The notes under the pieces were generated by a model. It was not told the DNA's origin. It did not search any database and worked only from the letters and a program-made list of their open reading frames with translations. Both the position numbers and the translations under genes were made by a program. Shown piece by piece: positions 50,951 to 62,950 of a stretch of DNA of 64,000 bases. The stretch's first letter is position 1. Every line of letters begins with the position of its first letter. The DNA comes from Vibrio marisflavi CECT 7928 (lineage in GTDB: Bacteria > Pseudomonadota > Gammaproteobacteria > Enterobacterales > Vibrionaceae): contig NZ_CAKLDM010000002.1 in the NCBI RefSeq assembly GCF_921294215.1, positions 1,612,001 to 1,676,000 on the forward strand, read 5' to 3'.

Positions 50951-51292
50951 AATTGATTTAAACGCCTTTCATCACTGTGCGGCGCTTCCCGCACAACGTA
51001 CCAATACTGTTACTTCTTTTTTAATATCGAGCCTGAGTTCTAGAAGATCAATCTCTTTTTGAAAATTTAGTTGCAATTGCATGACAATCAACCAAAAACT
51101 AAATTCTCATTTTTACCCTACCACTCAAGCAATTCTTGCAAGGGGAGTGAACGGCAAATACTAGACTTCAGGCCTCTAATTTGACTACTATAAACGACAA
51201 AATCATGTTCTGTATCACATTATTTTTGCTGTGAACATTTCAGTTCTATCTCAATAGACTTCCAAGCTTTGTCGCTTTAGTAAGGTATATTA
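50951..51292. other. topA/yciN divergent intergenic region
   Basis: 342 bases. No gene. It should hold the supercoiling-sensitive topA promoters. I could not fix a promoter with confidence. Around 51210-51236 two half-sites resembling CRP half-sites occur with wrong spacing. Confidence 0.4.
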
Positions 51293-51541
51293 ATGAAAAA
51301 TAAGCAAGTTATTTCTTCTTTTGATCTGCTATTAATTGCAAACCAATTAATCCAAGACCATCAAGACTATATCAAGGGCATGCGCGCTGAATCAGTAGAA
51401 GAAAAAGACGAAGTCCTGATATTTAAAGGAGAATACTTTTTAGATGAAAGTGGTCTTCCAACAGAAAAAACGACAGCAGCGTTCAATATGTTCAAATACT
51501 TAGCTCACCAACTTTCTAAAGAGTTCTCCTTAGAAAAATAA
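51293..51541 (+). CDS. yciN: YciN family protein
   Basis: 82 aa (E. coli 83). Small soluble protein of unknown function, conserved next to topA. Signature FKGEYFLDESGLPTEKTTA followed by FNMFKYLAHQLSKEF. AAGG lies 7 nt before the ATG. The fold is thought to be alpha/beta. No role is established. Confidence 0.93.
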   Translation: MKNKQVISSFDLLLIANQLIQDHQDYIKGMRAESVEEKDEVLIFKGEYFLDESGLPTEKTTAAFNMFKYLAHQLSKEFSLEK

Positions 51542-51557
51542 CTCTAACATCAAATCG

Positions 51558-51594
51558 CCATAGCCTACTGCCTTGCAAAGCTTGCAGGCTATGG
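51558..51594. terminator. Hairpin between yciN and ruvC
   Basis: CCATAGCCT (51558-51566) and AGGCTATGG (51586-51594) enclose 19 bases that can pair further. No T-tract is present on either side, so it may be a processed or rho-assisted 3' end. Confidence 0.5.
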
Positions 51595-51686
51595 TTCGTG
51601 AGCAACCTTATACACCGTTACCCAGACAATCTCAAGGTATCGACTGGCTTGATTAAGTAAGCAAAGCTTGCAATGTTGCTTTTCTA

Positions 51687-52208
51687 CTATCGATAGCGTC
51701 CCTTTTTCGCACCTTGAGCTTTACCTGCTAATGCAACCAACGTTTTGTTTGTATTCGCGTGACAAATTGCAACACCAAGAGCATCTGCTGCATCCGATTG
51801 AGGTTTACTAGAAAGCCCTAACATGTGCTGAACCATATGCTGGACTTGCGCTTTGTCGGCAGCACCAGTGCCAACAACTGCTTGTTTTATCAGTCGAGCA
51901 GCATACTCGAATACCGGTAAATCCGCATTTGCTGCAGCGACAATAGCGCTGCCTCTTGCTTGGCCAAGTTTGAGAGCTGAGTCGGCATTTTTTGACATGA
52001 AGACCTGCTCAATAGCAAATACGTCTGGCTGGAACTGAGTGATAATCTCCGTTACTCCGGCGTAAACCTGCTTCAGCTTACTCGCCAAATCTCCATCCGC
52101 CATTCGAATACATCCGCTCCCCATATATTGTAAATGACGCCCTTGCTGACGAATCACTCCATACCCGGTTATTCTTGATCCTGGGTCAATTCCTAGAATA
52201 ATGGACAT
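51687..52208 (-). CDS. ruvC: Crossover junction endodeoxyribonuclease RuvC
   Basis: 173 aa, the E. coli length. It resolves Holliday junctions. Catalytic acidic residues are in [14 protein letters not shown] (first Asp), [11 protein letters not shown] (Glu), and [15 protein letters not shown] (the two C-terminal Asp). It follows yebC by 30 bp as in E. coli, but the usual next genes ruvA and ruvB are missing: the strand ends and yciN converges 145 bp on. RuvAB must be encoded elsewhere. Confidence 0.97.
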   Translation of the reverse strand: MSIILGIDPGSRITGYGVIRQQGRHLQYMGSGCIRMADGDLASKLKQVYAGVTEIITQFQPDVFAIEQVFMSKNADSALKLGQARGSAIVAAANADLPVFEYAARLIKQAVVGTGAADKAQVQHMVQHMLGLSSKPQSDAADALGVAICHANTNKTLVALAGKAQGAKKGRYR

Positions 52209-52238
52209 TGTTAAGTATTAATTCCTGTTATTCGTTGA

Positions 52239-52982
52239 TTACAGAGAGTCAGCGACTTCTTGGGATATATCTCCGTTATGGTACACCTCTTGTACATCAT
52301 CGAGCTCTTCCAACGCATCGATTAAACGAAGTAATTTTGGTGCTGTATCAGAATCTAGCTCTGCTTTAGTAGACGGGATTTGTGTCACTTCCGCGTTGGC
52401 GGCTTCAAACCCAGCTGCATCTAGTGCATCTTTTACTGAACCAAAGTCATTGGTGCTGGTATAAACGTCAATTGAACCATCTTCCGCTGTTTCAATATCA
52501 TCTGCGCCTGATTCCAAAGCTACTTCCATCACTTCATCTTCATCAAGACCCGGAGCATAAGAAATGACACCTTTCTTACTGAATAAGTAGCTCACGCTGC
52601 CATCGGTGCCTAAGTTGCCACCTGATTTAGAGAATGCATGTCGAACTCCTGAGACAGTTCGATTCCTGTTATCAGTCAAGCACTCGACCATTACAGCTGT
52701 TCCTGCAGGGCCATAACCTTCATAGACAACCGTTTCCATGTTGTCATCGCCATCGCCGCCAGCACCTCGGCTTACAGCTCTGTTCACGGTATCGCGGGTC
52801 ATATTGTTTGATAGAGCTTTGTCTATTGCAGCCCTTAAGCGAGGGTTATTGTCAGGCTCACCACCGCCCTCTTTCGCTGCTACAACAATCTCTCTGATAA
52901 GCTTAGTGAAAATTTTTCCGCGCTTTGCGTCTTGAGCTGCTTTGCGATGACGAATATTCGCCCACTTACTATGACCTGCCAT
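52239..52982 (-). CDS. yebC: YebC/PmpR family transcriptional or translational regulator
   Basis: 247 aa (E. coli 246). Three-domain TACO1/YebC family. The N-terminal segment [27 protein letters not shown] (residues 1-27, seen almost unchanged) is diagnostic, as are [20 protein letters not shown] and [13 protein letters not shown]. Family members have been reported as DNA-binding regulators and more recently as translation factors that relieve stalling at proline stretches. Upstream gene of yebC-ruvC. Confidence 0.96.
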   Translation of the reverse strand: MAGHSKWANIRHRKAAQDAKRGKIFTKLIREIVVAAKEGGGEPDNNPRLRAAIDKALSNNMTRDTVNRAVSRGAGGDGDDNMETVVYEGYGPAGTAVMVECLTDNRNRTVSGVRHAFSKSGGNLGTDGSVSYLFSKKGVISYAPGLDEDEVMEVALESGADDIETAEDGSIDVYTSTNDFGSVKDALDAAGFEAANAEVTQIPSTKAELDSDTAPKLLRLIDALEELDDVQEVYHNGDISQEVADSL

Positions 52983-53014
52983 GTGAATCCTTTTTATTAT
53001 TTTTCGTTCAAACT

Positions 53015-53052
53015 AAAAAGCCGTAAGGAGCATTATACGCACCTTACGGCTT
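53015..53052 (-). terminator. Terminator of the his operon
   Basis: An 11-bp stem (53018-53028 with 53042-53052) is followed on the minus strand by five T, 34 bp after hisI(E). Confidence 0.8.
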
Positions 53053-53085
53053 CAATTCAGTTATTGCTGAGATTTAATAGCTGGT

Positions 53086-53717
53086 TTATTTGTGCCTTTC
53101 TTTGAGCTTATTGATCACGTCACTAAGTGACAGACCTTGATCTTGTAACAGAACAATTAGGTGATATATAAGATCGGCTGACTCGCAAACCAGCTCTGGT
53201 TTATCTCCAGATGTTGCTGCTAAAGCAACCTCGAGCCCCTCTTCACCAACCTTTTGGGAAATACGTTTCGTCCCTCTAGCGTACAAGCTAGCAGTATAAG
53301 AGGAATCTGGATCAGCGTTTTTACGCTCTGCTAACAACTTTTCTAACTGACTGAGCCATACCATTTGCGATTCTTCTTGGGAATCACCATCCCAACAGGT
53401 TGTTGTTCCCCTGTGACATGTCGGCCCAACAGGCAAAACTTTTACCAATAGTGTGTCATTGTCGCAATCCAAAGAAACATTCTTTAGGTTCAACACATTT
53501 CCTGATGTCTCTCCTTTAGTCCACAAGCGCTGCTTGCTCCTTGAAAAGAAAGTAACTTTTTTAGTCTCCAGAGTTTTCGTTAACGCTTCAGGATTCATGT
53601 AACCCATCATAAGAACCTGACTGGATTCAAAGTCTTGTACGATAGCAGGAACCAGCCCATCGACTTTTTCCCAATCAATTTTTTCGCTCAATTGTTCGCA
53701 ATTTTGCTGGGAAAAGC

Positions 53718-53721
<4 letters not shown>
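53086..53721 (-). CDS. hisI: Bifunctional phosphoribosyl-AMP cyclohydrolase / phosphoribosyl-ATP pyrophosphatase
   Basis: 211 aa (E. coli HisIE 203). Catalyses steps 2 and 3 of histidine synthesis. The N-terminal HisI part (about 1-118) has WTKGETSGN and the metal-binding DCDNDTLL and [12 protein letters not shown]; the C-terminal HisE part (about 122-211) has [17 protein letters not shown] and [11 protein letters not shown]. It overlaps hisF by 4 bp. Last gene of the operon. Confidence 0.97.
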
Positions 53722-55222
<1,501 letters not shown>

Positions 55223-55840
55223 TTATAATTCTAAGAAGTTCTGGATAAGCTTAGAGCCAGCTTTGCTCGATCGCTCTGGGTGAAATTGCACGCCATAGAA
55301 ATTGCCTTTTTGCAGTGCTGCAGTAAATGGCTGACCGTATTCGCACTGTGCGATAGTGTCTTCACCTACTGGCATCGCGTAGCTGTGTACAAAATAGAAG
55401 TAATTTCCCTTCTCAATTCCGTTAAATAGTGGATTGCCTTCTATAGCTTCGACTGTATTCCATCCCATATGCGGAAGAGGTAAGTCACCCGTTTCTAGCA
55501 AGCGAATCTCTCCTTGGCTGATCCCTAAACAGTCGACTGTATCATTCGCCCCAGAGCCTTTTTCCTCTGAAAGTTTGCCCAGTAGCTGCATGCCTAGACA
55601 GATTCCAAGTAGCGGCTTTTCAACCTTTTTGATAAGTTCTATCAAATCGCGCTGTTCGAGGTTACTCATCGCTTCTTTCGCCGTACCTACCCCTGGCAAA
55701 AACAGTTTGTCAGCGGATAGTACAACTTCTGGATCTTTTGATATTGAAACCTGATAACCCAAGCGCTCAATAGCAAACTTGACTGAGGATATATTGGCGC
55801 ACCCAGTATCAATAATGACGACTTTCTGTTCCAGTGCCAT
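55223..55840 (-). CDS. hisH: Imidazole glycerol phosphate synthase, glutaminase subunit
   Basis: 205 aa (E. coli 196). Class I glutamine amidotransferase that supplies ammonia to HisF. Nucleophile Cys in [10 protein letters not shown], and His-Glu in [10 protein letters not shown]; the PGVGTA oxyanion strand is present. The stop and start codons overlap with hisB by one base. Confidence 0.97.
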   Translation of the reverse strand: MALEQKVVIIDTGCANISSVKFAIERLGYQVSISKDPEVVLSADKLFLPGVGTAKEAMSNLEQRDLIELIKKVEKPLLGICLGMQLLGKLSEEKGSGANDTVDCLGISQGEIRLLETGDLPLPHMGWNTVEAIEGNPLFNGIEKGNYFYFVHSYAMPVGEDTIAQCEYGQPFTAALQKGNFYGVQFHPERSSKAGSKLIQNFLEL

Positions 55841-56913
55841 TACAGTACTCCTTTGCTACTTGGCAGATCATTACCTTCCACTTTTATCGCCTGCCTTAAC
55901 GTACGACCAAACGCCTTAAATAGACTTTCAATGATGTGATGATCGTTGTCGCCGCTAGAAGATAAGTGCAACGTGCAAGCCAGAGTGTCAGTAAGAGAGC
56001 GGAAGAAATGTACCACCATTTCAGTGGATAAATCGCCGACACTTTCACGACTAAATTCAGCGTCAAATTTTAGATAAGGTCGGCCCGATAAATCCAAAGC
56101 ACATTGCGCTAAGCATTCATCCATAGGCAAACTAAATCCAAAACGGCCAATACCACGCTTATCTCCCAAAGCCTCTTTAATCGCTTGCCCTAAAGCTAGC
56201 GCAGTATCTTCTATTGTGTGGTGATCGTCGATGTGCAAGTCGCCTTCAACTGCAACCTGCATGTTAAAGCCACCGTGAGTTGCAATTTGATCAAGCATAT
56301 GATCAAAGAAACCCATTCCGGTTGAAATTTGGTTCTCACCTGTTGAATCTAGATTTACGCAAATATTGATATCGGTTTCTTTGGTTTTACGAGAAACCTT
56401 CGCAATACGCTCTTTTACCGTTAAGTCTTTAAGAATTTTCTGCCAACCCATAGTCTCTGGGTTGTACTGAATACCTCTAATTGCCATATTTTCGGCGAGC
56501 TGCATATCGGTGGCACGATCGCCAATCACGGCAGAATGTTTAAAATCAATCAGACCTTGCTGTAGGTAATCTTTCACTAGCCCCAACTTAGGTTTTCTGC
56601 ATGAGCAGTTATCTTCATCAAAATGCGGGCAAATCAGTACATCGTCAAATTTAACTCCCTGCGACTCAAACACCTCCATCATCATTTGGTGCGGAGCGTC
56701 GAAGTCTTCTTGAGGGTAGCTATCGGTTCCAAGACCATCTTGATTGGTAACCATTACAAGCTTATATCCAGCCTCCTGCAAAGCGAGAAGAGATGGAATG
56801 ACAAATGGCTCAAACTTCAGTTTGTCTAACCTATCCACCTGAAAATCTATCGGTGGCTCCACGATTAATGTTCCATCACGGTCAATAAATAGTATCTTTT
56901 GTTGCTTGCTCAC
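55840..56913 (-). CDS. hisB: Bifunctional histidinol-phosphatase / imidazoleglycerol-phosphate dehydratase
   Basis: 357 aa (E. coli 355), GTG start with GAGG 9 nt upstream. The N-terminal HAD phosphatase (about 1-165) has LFIDRDGTL and a zinc loop [14 protein letters not shown]. The C-terminal IGPD domain (about 167-357) has [14 protein letters not shown] and [16 protein letters not shown], the manganese-binding His-rich motifs. A 63-bp gap with no clear signal separates it from hisC. Confidence 0.98.
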   Translation of the reverse strand: MSKQQKILFIDRDGTLIVEPPIDFQVDRLDKLKFEPFVIPSLLALQEAGYKLVMVTNQDGLGTDSYPQEDFDAPHQMMMEVFESQGVKFDDVLICPHFDEDNCSCRKPKLGLVKDYLQQGLIDFKHSAVIGDRATDMQLAENMAIRGIQYNPETMGWQKILKDLTVKERIAKVSRKTKETDINICVNLDSTGENQISTGMGFFDHMLDQIATHGGFNMQVAVEGDLHIDDHHTIEDTALALGQAIKEALGDKRGIGRFGFSLPMDECLAQCALDLSGRPYLKFDAEFSRESVGDLSTEMVVHFFRSLTDTLACTLHLSSSGDNDHHIIESLFKAFGRTLRQAIKVEGNDLPSSKGVL

Positions 56914-56976
56914 AGTCAGTACCTCGAATCCTGTATTTCACTCGCCAGTATCTATATTCCTAGGCTAGTGTTATTT

Positions 56977-58017
56977 TTATGAATAGTAATTTCTTATATA
57001 TCCGAGTACTTTTTCACACTCGTCACGGCTACCTACACTAATTCGAACACAATTCTCGAGTGGAGAGTTCCTTAATATGATCCCAGTATCCCAAGTAGAC
57101 TTAAACAAAGCATCACCATCGGGGAACTGTATAAGGAGGAAGTTACCCCAACCATCAAATACTGTTATTCCCTCAAGCATATCTAACCCAGCTTTTAAGT
57201 AGGCACGATTTGCATTCAGCTCAAGTACTTGGCTTTGCATCTTAGCTAACCCTGCTTCTCCAAGCGCCGACACAGCAATATCACTTACAGGGATTGGCAC
57301 TGGGTAAGGTGCAATTACTTTCAATAGAACGTTAATCACTTCTTGGTTGGCAAGAGTATAGCCGCAGCGCAACCCAGCTAAAGCAAAGGCTTTTGACATG
57401 GTTCTAAGGATCGCTAGATTTGAATATTGAGCTAACAACTCGACCGACGACATATCCATACAAAAATCGATATAAGCTTCGTCAATGACGACTATTGCTC
57501 TATCTTTAGTCATTTCCAATAAAGCAACCAGATCTTCTTTGTTAACTAGGCTGCCTGTCGGGTTATTTGGATTACACACAAAAACCAGCTTCACGGTTTC
57601 TAGGCTAGCTTCAATCGAAGCTAAATCTAACTGCCAATCAGGTTTAAGCGCGACCGTTTTTTGCTCTACTCCGATGGTCTCTGCACTAATTGCGTACATG
57701 CCATACGTCGGAGGACAATATAAAATTGAATCTTGACCCGGCTCGCAATACGCGCGAATTAAAAGCTCTATTCCCTCATCAGCGCCACGAGTGGTTAAAA
57801 CCTGTTCTGGCTTAACTTGAGCATAACTTGCATATGCATCTATCAATTGCTTTGGCTGACACTCTGCATAGCGATTTAAACGGCGACAATCGAGCACATA
57901 TTCGTTATCAAATGGGGACTCGTTTGCATTCAACCAGATATCACCAGTACCACCGATACGGCGCGCTGACTGGTAAGGTGTAAGCTGCTGAATTTTCTTT
58001 CTCGCTAACTTTTCCAT
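56977..58017 (-). CDS. hisC: Histidinol-phosphate aminotransferase
   Basis: 346 aa. PLP-dependent class II aminotransferase. [11 protein letters not shown] near the start, [22 protein letters not shown], and the PLP Lys in [17 protein letters not shown]-terminal [14 protein letters not shown] contains the substrate-binding Arg. It starts 2 bp after hisD ends. Confidence 0.97.
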   Translation of the reverse strand: MEKLARKKIQQLTPYQSARRIGGTGDIWLNANESPFDNEYVLDCRRLNRYAECQPKQLIDAYASYAQVKPEQVLTTRGADEGIELLIRAYCEPGQDSILYCPPTYGMYAISAETIGVEQKTVALKPDWQLDLASIEASLETVKLVFVCNPNNPTGSLVNKEDLVALLEMTKDRAIVVIDEAYIDFCMDMSSVELLAQYSNLAILRTMSKAFALAGLRCGYTLANQEVINVLLKVIAPYPVPIPVSDIAVSALGEAGLAKMQSQVLELNANRAYLKAGLDMLEGITVFDGWGNFLLIQFPDGDALFKSTWDTGIILRNSPLENCVRISVGSRDECEKVLGYIRNYYS

Positions 58018-58019
58018 TC

Positions 58020-59315
58020 TTAGTTGCCCTTATTAAGTTGCTCGACCCGAATAGTGACAGCTCGCTTATGTGCATCAAGGCCTTCTGCCTCAGCGATTTT
58101 TTCCACAGCAGGAGCTAAATCGAGTAAACCTTGTGGAGAGAGTTCCTGTACCGTCATTCGTTTAGAAAAATCTGCCAAACCGAGGCTTGAGTACGTACGA
58201 GTGTATCCATAGGTTGGCAATACGTGGTTAGTACCAGAAGCGTAATCTCCCACAGACTCTGGAGACCAATCACCCAAGAAAATCGACCCTGCATTGTCCA
58301 ACAAAGGTAACAATTCTCTAGGATTTTTCGTTTGTACGATCAGATGTTCAGGGCCGTAATAATTTGAAATTGATACCGCTTGTGTAATAGAGTCAGCGAT
58401 AACAATGAGGCTAGAAGAAAGTGCTTGTTGAGCAATGCTTGCGCGAGGTAGTTGTGCTAGCTGAGATTTGACCGCTTCTGCCACATTGTCCGCAACAACT
58501 GGCGAAGGGGTAACTAGGACAACTTGTGAATCCGGACCGTGTTCAGCTTGGCTCAGCAAATCCGCGGCGACAAACTCTGGATTTGCTGTTTCGTCGGCAA
58601 TAACGAGCACCTCAGATGGACCTGCTGGCATGTCGATAGCGGCACCATTAAAGTCATTGCTCACTTGTCGCTTCGCTTCAGTGACGTAGGCATTACCTGG
58701 GCCGAAAATTTTGTCTACTTTGGTAACAGTTTCGGTTCCATAAGCCATAGCAGCTACCGCTTGGGCTCCACCAATATTGTATATTTCATCGATATCACAC
58801 AGTTTCGCCACATAAAGAATTTCGTCTGCAATTGGTGGTGGTGAACACAGTACAACTTTTCTGCAACCAGCAATTTTAGCTGGCACACCTAGCATTAAAA
58901 CTGTTGAAGGTAGTGGAGCACTGCCACCCGGGATATACAGCCCCACTTTATTAATAGCTCGTGTGATTTGTTCACACACTACACCGGGTTGCGTTTCGAC
59001 CTTAATCGGTTGAAATTTTTGAGCTTGGTGAAACTTAGATATGTTGTTGTATGCAACCTCAAGCGCTGATTTCATCTCTTCTGTCAGCCTGTTTGAGGCG
59101 AGTTCAATCTCTTCAGAAGAGACTCGAAGTGATTCGAGATCTACACCGTCGAATTGACTCGTTAGCGATTTTAACGCTGAATCACCCTCTTTTTTTACTC
59201 GCTTGATAACCTCAGACACTGAACTAGAGATATCTTCACCAGCAGAAATTGCTGGCCGTTGCAGAATTGCCTCTTGCTGAGATTCACTGAGTGATTGCCA
59301 TCCTACTGTACGCAT
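58020..59315 (-). CDS. hisD: Histidinol dehydrogenase
   Basis: 431 aa (E. coli 434). Zinc enzyme catalysing the last two oxidations to histidine. [17 protein letters not shown] (NAD-binding region), [36 protein letters not shown] and [12 protein letters not shown] carry the zinc and catalytic His/Glu residues. It follows hisG by 6 bp. Confidence 0.98.
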   Translation of the reverse strand: MRTVGWQSLSESQQEAILQRPAISAGEDISSSVSEVIKRVKKEGDSALKSLTSQFDGVDLESLRVSSEEIELASNRLTEEMKSALEVAYNNISKFHQAQKFQPIKVETQPGVVCEQITRAINKVGLYIPGGSAPLPSTVLMLGVPAKIAGCRKVVLCSPPPIADEILYVAKLCDIDEIYNIGGAQAVAAMAYGTETVTKVDKIFGPGNAYVTEAKRQVSNDFNGAAIDMPAGPSEVLVIADETANPEFVAADLLSQAEHGPDSQVVLVTPSPVVADNVAEAVKSQLAQLPRASIAQQALSSSLIVIADSITQAVSISNYYGPEHLIVQTKNPRELLPLLDNAGSIFLGDWSPESVGDYASGTNHVLPTYGYTRTYSSLGLADFSKRMTVQELSPQGLLDLAPAVEKIAEAEGLDAHKRAVTIRVEQLNKGN

Positions 59316-59321
59316 TTGACA

Positions 59322-60218
59322 CTACCCCATCATCTTTTCAATTGGTAGAACCAGAATAGAGCTAGCACCTAACTCTTTTAGCTGCTCCATCGTTTCCCAA
59401 AACAGATTTTCGGTACTTACAAGATGAACTGCGACTTTGGACTTGTCGGACGCTAGTGGCAACACTGTCGGGTCTTCCGCTCCCGGTAGAAGGGATTTCA
59501 CTTGTTCAAGCTTATCTAATGGCGCGTGCAACATGATGTACTTAGATTCTTTCGCTTGCTGAACACCTTGCATACGCGTCAAAAGCTTTTCAATTAACGC
59601 TTTCTTGTCATCATCAAATTCACCCATACGTTGAATCAAAGTAGCTTTTGATTCAAAAATAACTTCAGCTTCTTTTAAGCCATTTGCTTCTAATGTCGCA
59701 CCTGTAGAGACTAAATCAGCTATCGCATCGGCTAAACCTGCTCGTGGAGCCACTTCCACCGATCCTGTTAGCATACATGTACTATATTCAATGCCTTGCT
59801 TTTCCATGTATGCTTTGACAAGTTGCGGATAAGTCGTTGCGATTCTCTTACCTGCTAAATCTTGTGGACCTGAATAAGTTTCATCTTTATTGACAGCAAT
59901 CGACAGTCGGCAATCTCCATAGTCTAGGCGACGAAGTGCAACAAATTCGCATGCATCCCCAGCAGCTTTGCGCTCAAGCCTTACCTCTTCCAACTCGTTT
60001 TCACCGATAAAACCTAAATCAACAACGCCATCCATAATCAACCCTGGAATATCGTCATCACGAACCAACAACAAATCAATTGGCATATTCAATGAGTGGA
60101 CAACTAAGCGCTCACCCATCACATTAAATTTAACTCCACATTTCTTGAGCAACTCTTGGCTGTCTTTACTCAAACGTCCCTTTTTTTGGATTGCTATTCT
60201 TAGGCGTTGTGCTTGCAT
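59322..60218 (-). CDS. hisG: ATP phosphoribosyltransferase
   Basis: 298 aa (E. coli 299) from the ATG at 60218 with AGGA 8 nt upstream; an in-frame ATG at 60251 is rejected because it lies close to the attenuator stem and adds residues absent from the family. First committed step of histidine synthesis, feedback-inhibited by histidine. Long form with a C-terminal regulatory ACT-like domain (from about 225). [16 protein letters not shown] and the PRPP loop [14 protein letters not shown] are clear. First structural gene of hisGDCBHAFI. Confidence 0.97.
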   Translation of the reverse strand: MQAQRLRIAIQKKGRLSKDSQELLKKCGVKFNVMGERLVVHSLNMPIDLLLVRDDDIPGLIMDGVVDLGFIGENELEEVRLERKAAGDACEFVALRRLDYGDCRLSIAVNKDETYSGPQDLAGKRIATTYPQLVKAYMEKQGIEYSTCMLTGSVEVAPRAGLADAIADLVSTGATLEANGLKEAEVIFESKATLIQRMGEFDDDKKALIEKLLTRMQGVQQAKESKYIMLHAPLDKLEQVKSLLPGAEDPTVLPLASDKSKVAVHLVSTENLFWETMEQLKELGASSILVLPIEKMMG

Positions 60219-60276
60219 GGTGTCGTTCCTAGTTAACCGTTTAAAATTCATTCTGCTTTAACAAAGCTTGTATAAA

Positions 60277-60312
60277 CAAAAAAACCCTCGGGGTTTGCTT
60301 CCCGAGGGTTTG
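60277..60312 (-). terminator. his attenuator (rho-independent terminator)
   Basis: On the minus strand a GC-rich stem (CCCTCGGG with CCCGAGGG, flanked by AAA/TTT pairs) is followed by seven T. It lies between the leader peptide and hisG, as expected of the his attenuator. Confidence 0.9.
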
Positions 60313-60335
60313 AATCTAATTCGTTGCATTCACCT

Positions 60336-60355
60336 CCGGGAGTTCAATCTCCCGG
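60336..60355 (-). promoter_or_regulatory. his leader hairpin (pause / alternative structure)
   Basis: CCGGGAG (60336-60342) and CTCCCGG (60349-60355) pair around six bases. The downstream arm TCCCGGAGG (minus strand) can instead pair, with one bulge, to CCTCGGGA of the attenuator stem, which would give the antiterminator. Confidence 0.65.
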
Positions 60356-60379
60356 GTACGCGCTCACCTCCCCGAAAGA

Positions 60380-60427
60380 CTATTTTGGGTGATGACGGTG
60401 ATGATTGTTCATTTCAAAATTGCGCAT
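60380..60427 (-). CDS. hisL: his operon leader peptide
   Basis: 15 codons: MRNFEMNNHHRHHPK, stop TAG. Four of five consecutive codons (His-His-Arg-His-His) are histidine, fewer than the seven in a row in E. coli. A weak GAGAAG precedes the ATG. Ribosome stalling here when charged tRNA-His is low would favour the alternative leader fold and read-through into hisG. The position upstream of the two hairpins supports the call. Confidence 0.85.
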   Translation of the reverse strand: MRNFEMNNHHRHHPK

Positions 60428-60541
60428 ACTTCTCTATCTGTATTAGCTCAGTGGTACACCTAGACACTAACTAAGCCAGATCTAATTTGCAACCCTTTAT
60501 TTGAATATTTAACCTATGTTCGAAAGCTATAGTGGTAGAAC

Positions 60542-62125
60542 TCAACTCGTTGCTGTCACTACACGACTTCGAGACAAAATTGAAAATAGGACACAGATAG
60601 CGACAAATACCGCACTTGTTACTACTAGAGATAACCACAAAGAGCCACTCACACCTAGTACAATAAAACCGATACTAGAGATGAAGGCCACAGCAAGCGC
60701 GTAAGGCAACTGAGTAGCGACATGAACGATGTGATTACACCTAGCCCCGGTTGAAGACAAGATGGTGGTATCTGAAATTGGGGAACAGTGATCGCCAAAC
60801 ACCGAACCAGCCAAAACAGCGCTAAGCATAGGTAGAATCAAGCTAATATCGATTGATGCAGCCATGTCACCGGCAATCGGTAACATGATGCCAAATGTAC
60901 CCCACGATGTACCTGTAGAAAATGCCATTAGACCTGAAAGTAAGAATAAGATGACAGGCAACCATTGCGGGCTCACATTACCTTGAGCCAAAGTCGATAA
61001 ATAGGTGCCAGTTTGCATGTCACTAATAACTTTACCAATTGTCCAAGCAAATAGCAGAATGACAATCGCACCTTTCATCGACTTGGCACCTAACCATACA
61101 GCCCGAAGAACCGTACTTAATGGTAGCCCTTGCTTCAGAGTGATTGCTAGAGCAAATAAAACACCAACTCCACTACCAAAAATAAGCGACATACCAACGT
61201 TAGTATTTTCTAAAGCTGCGAATACAGAAAATGCAGTTCCTTGCTCAGCTAGGGCCTGAGAACCGGTGTACAACATCGCAGAAAAAGTGGCTGCTATTAG
61301 AAGCAATATTGGAGAAACTAAATAAGATATTTTGCCATTTTCGCTTTCTTCGATATCAAGGTCATTTTCTTGAACCAGATGCTCATTTGCATCATCGCTA
61401 TCTTGCGCTTGAGAAGCTAGGATTTCATGCTTGCGCATTTGGCCAATGTCCAACGAAAACCATGCTACAGCAAATACCATTAACAAGGCGAACACTGCAT
61501 AAAAGTTCATTGGAATAATTCTTAAATAAGCGCCGAGGGCTGAGTACTCGACCACCCCGTGAGAGATAAGAATACCGCTAACAATGGTCATAATATACGC
61601 ACCCCAGCTAGATACTGGAGAAACTACACAAATAGGAGCGGCAGTAGAATCTAAAATATAAGCAAGTTTTGCACGCGAAACATAAAACCTATCCGTAACA
61701 GGGCGTGATATAGAGCCAACGGCTAAGCTATTAAAGTAATCATCAATAAATATGAACACACCTAAAGCAGCTGCCAATATTTTTGAGCCTCTTTTACTTT
61801 TCACTTTCTGCTGAGCCCAATTGGCGAATGCTCTCGTCCCGCCAGATAAAGCCAATAGAGCAGTCATCATACCGAGCAAGACGATAAAACCAACAATACT
61901 CATATTCCAACTGTTGATAGATCCGTCTTCGACAAAAACACTCGACACTGTTGAAGCTAAGTAATAAGTCGATTCAGAAACGGAATAATGGGTCAACAAA
62001 AATGCACCCAATAATATACCAATACCTAGAGAAGCCACGACATGACGAGAGATGATCGCCAAACTCAAGGCAATGAGTGCGGGTAGCAAAGATATAGGGG
62101 AAGAGCTAAAGTCAATTAAATTCAT
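60542..62125 (-). CDS. nhaC: NhaC family Na+/H+ antiporter
   Basis: 527 aa from the ATG at 62125; a TTG 15 bases upstream is less likely. About 11-12 membrane segments. Motifs: IDDYFNSLAVGSISRPVTDR, containing the Asp pair typical of the family, STAAPICVVSPVSSWGAY, FSTGTSWGTFGIMLP, and GDHCSPISDTTILSSTGA. It may move Na+, or act as a malate/lactate or amine antiporter, as some NhaC relatives do. A cytoplasmic acidic loop (about 230-258) separates two halves. The gene sits between hns and the his operon, as VC1131 does in V. cholerae. Confidence 0.92.
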   Translation of the reverse strand: MNLIDFSSSPISLLPALIALSLAIISRHVVASLGIGILLGAFLLTHYSVSESTYYLASTVSSVFVEDGSINSWNMSIVGFIVLLGMMTALLALSGGTRAFANWAQQKVKSKRGSKILAAALGVFIFIDDYFNSLAVGSISRPVTDRFYVSRAKLAYILDSTAAPICVVSPVSSWGAYIMTIVSGILISHGVVEYSALGAYLRIIPMNFYAVFALLMVFAVAWFSLDIGQMRKHEILASQAQDSDDANEHLVQENDLDIEESENGKISYLVSPILLLIAATFSAMLYTGSQALAEQGTAFSVFAALENTNVGMSLIFGSGVGVLFALAITLKQGLPLSTVLRAVWLGAKSMKGAIVILLFAWTIGKVISDMQTGTYLSTLAQGNVSPQWLPVILFLLSGLMAFSTGTSWGTFGIMLPIAGDMAASIDISLILPMLSAVLAGSVFGDHCSPISDTTILSSTGARCNHIVHVATQLPYALAVAFISSIGFIVLGVSGSLWLSLVVTSAVFVAICVLFSILSRSRVVTATS

Positions 62126-62950
62126 GATCTGCAAAACCAATTAATAAACGGTTAGAGACCTACTGCAAATTTTATAGGTGGTTTGCCCTATTTATTTTTA
62201 TTAAATTAAAAAAGGGTATTCATCACCCAATTTTACAGTAGCGGTCCTTCGCGTAAAATAGTATAGACTACTGGTATGCTGTATCTATTCGATTACAGCG
62301 CCAGAAACTTAGTAGATAAAACCAAATCTACTACAAAGAAAAGCGCAGCAGTAGTGTTTTTTAATGATAAGCAAATAAATGCCTGCCTCCTTTCATCCAC
62401 AGTGATACGGACAACCTCTCGTACGCCAATTCAATAAAATTGCAAAAGTTTTACTTGTCCATAATCAAAGGGTTGTTAATGATACTTTAGTTAGTATCCT
62501 GTGCAATAACAGAAAAGTGCAAATTTGTTACAAATGTTAAGTAGACTACTTTTTTACATATGATTCCCACTTGTGAAGGAATATACCTTATGTATCAAGG
62601 TATCAATATAACACGCACCAATATTCATAATAGCATTTCTCAACCATGCAAAACTTCAGCACCTAACATAAATAGAACTCAGTTCCAAAACAAAAAAACG
62701 TGGCGAACATCAACATTTTACCAAAGCCACTTATTTGTATGCCATTCTGGTTACTCTCATTTGTAAATTAAGTTGCGTTAGCTATTAAAAATCGATTAGG
62801 TTTGTTGTCTTGTTACCACCAATCTTCAATTGCGATGAAAAAATGATATTTTGCGATAAAATTAATCACTATTTGCAACTATATTATTGTTTTCATCTTA
62901 AATGCAGTTTAATATTATTAGGTCGTTTGTATTAATTTATAGGAATAGTA
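62126..62950. other. Long AT-rich region between nhaC and hns
   Basis: 825 bases, mostly A/T. It should contain the leftward nhaC promoter and the hns promoter(s), probably including H-NS autoregulatory sites. A small open frame at 62590-62766 is the only candidate gene. A 6-bp inverted repeat GATACT / AGTATC lies near 62480-62500. Confidence 0.45.
62590..62766 (+). CDS. Small hypothetical protein, doubtful
   Basis: 58 aa starting MYQGINITRTNIHNS. AAGGA lies 9 nt before the ATG, better than expected by chance. The sequence is rich in Asn, Ser and Thr with three His and two Cys, and no domain is recognised. It begins about 360 bp before hns in the same direction. It could be a real small gene or a chance open frame in the AT-rich hns leader. 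I give it because of its ribosome-binding site only. Confidence 0.3.
   Translation: MYQGINITRTNIHNSISQPCKTSAPNINRTQFQNKKTWRTSTFYQSHLFVCHSGYSHL

Noticed and set aside
51200..51240. CRP site upstream of yciN
   Set aside because: Two half-sites resembling TGTGA/TCACA occur, but neither the order nor the 6-bp spacing of a CRP site is satisfied.
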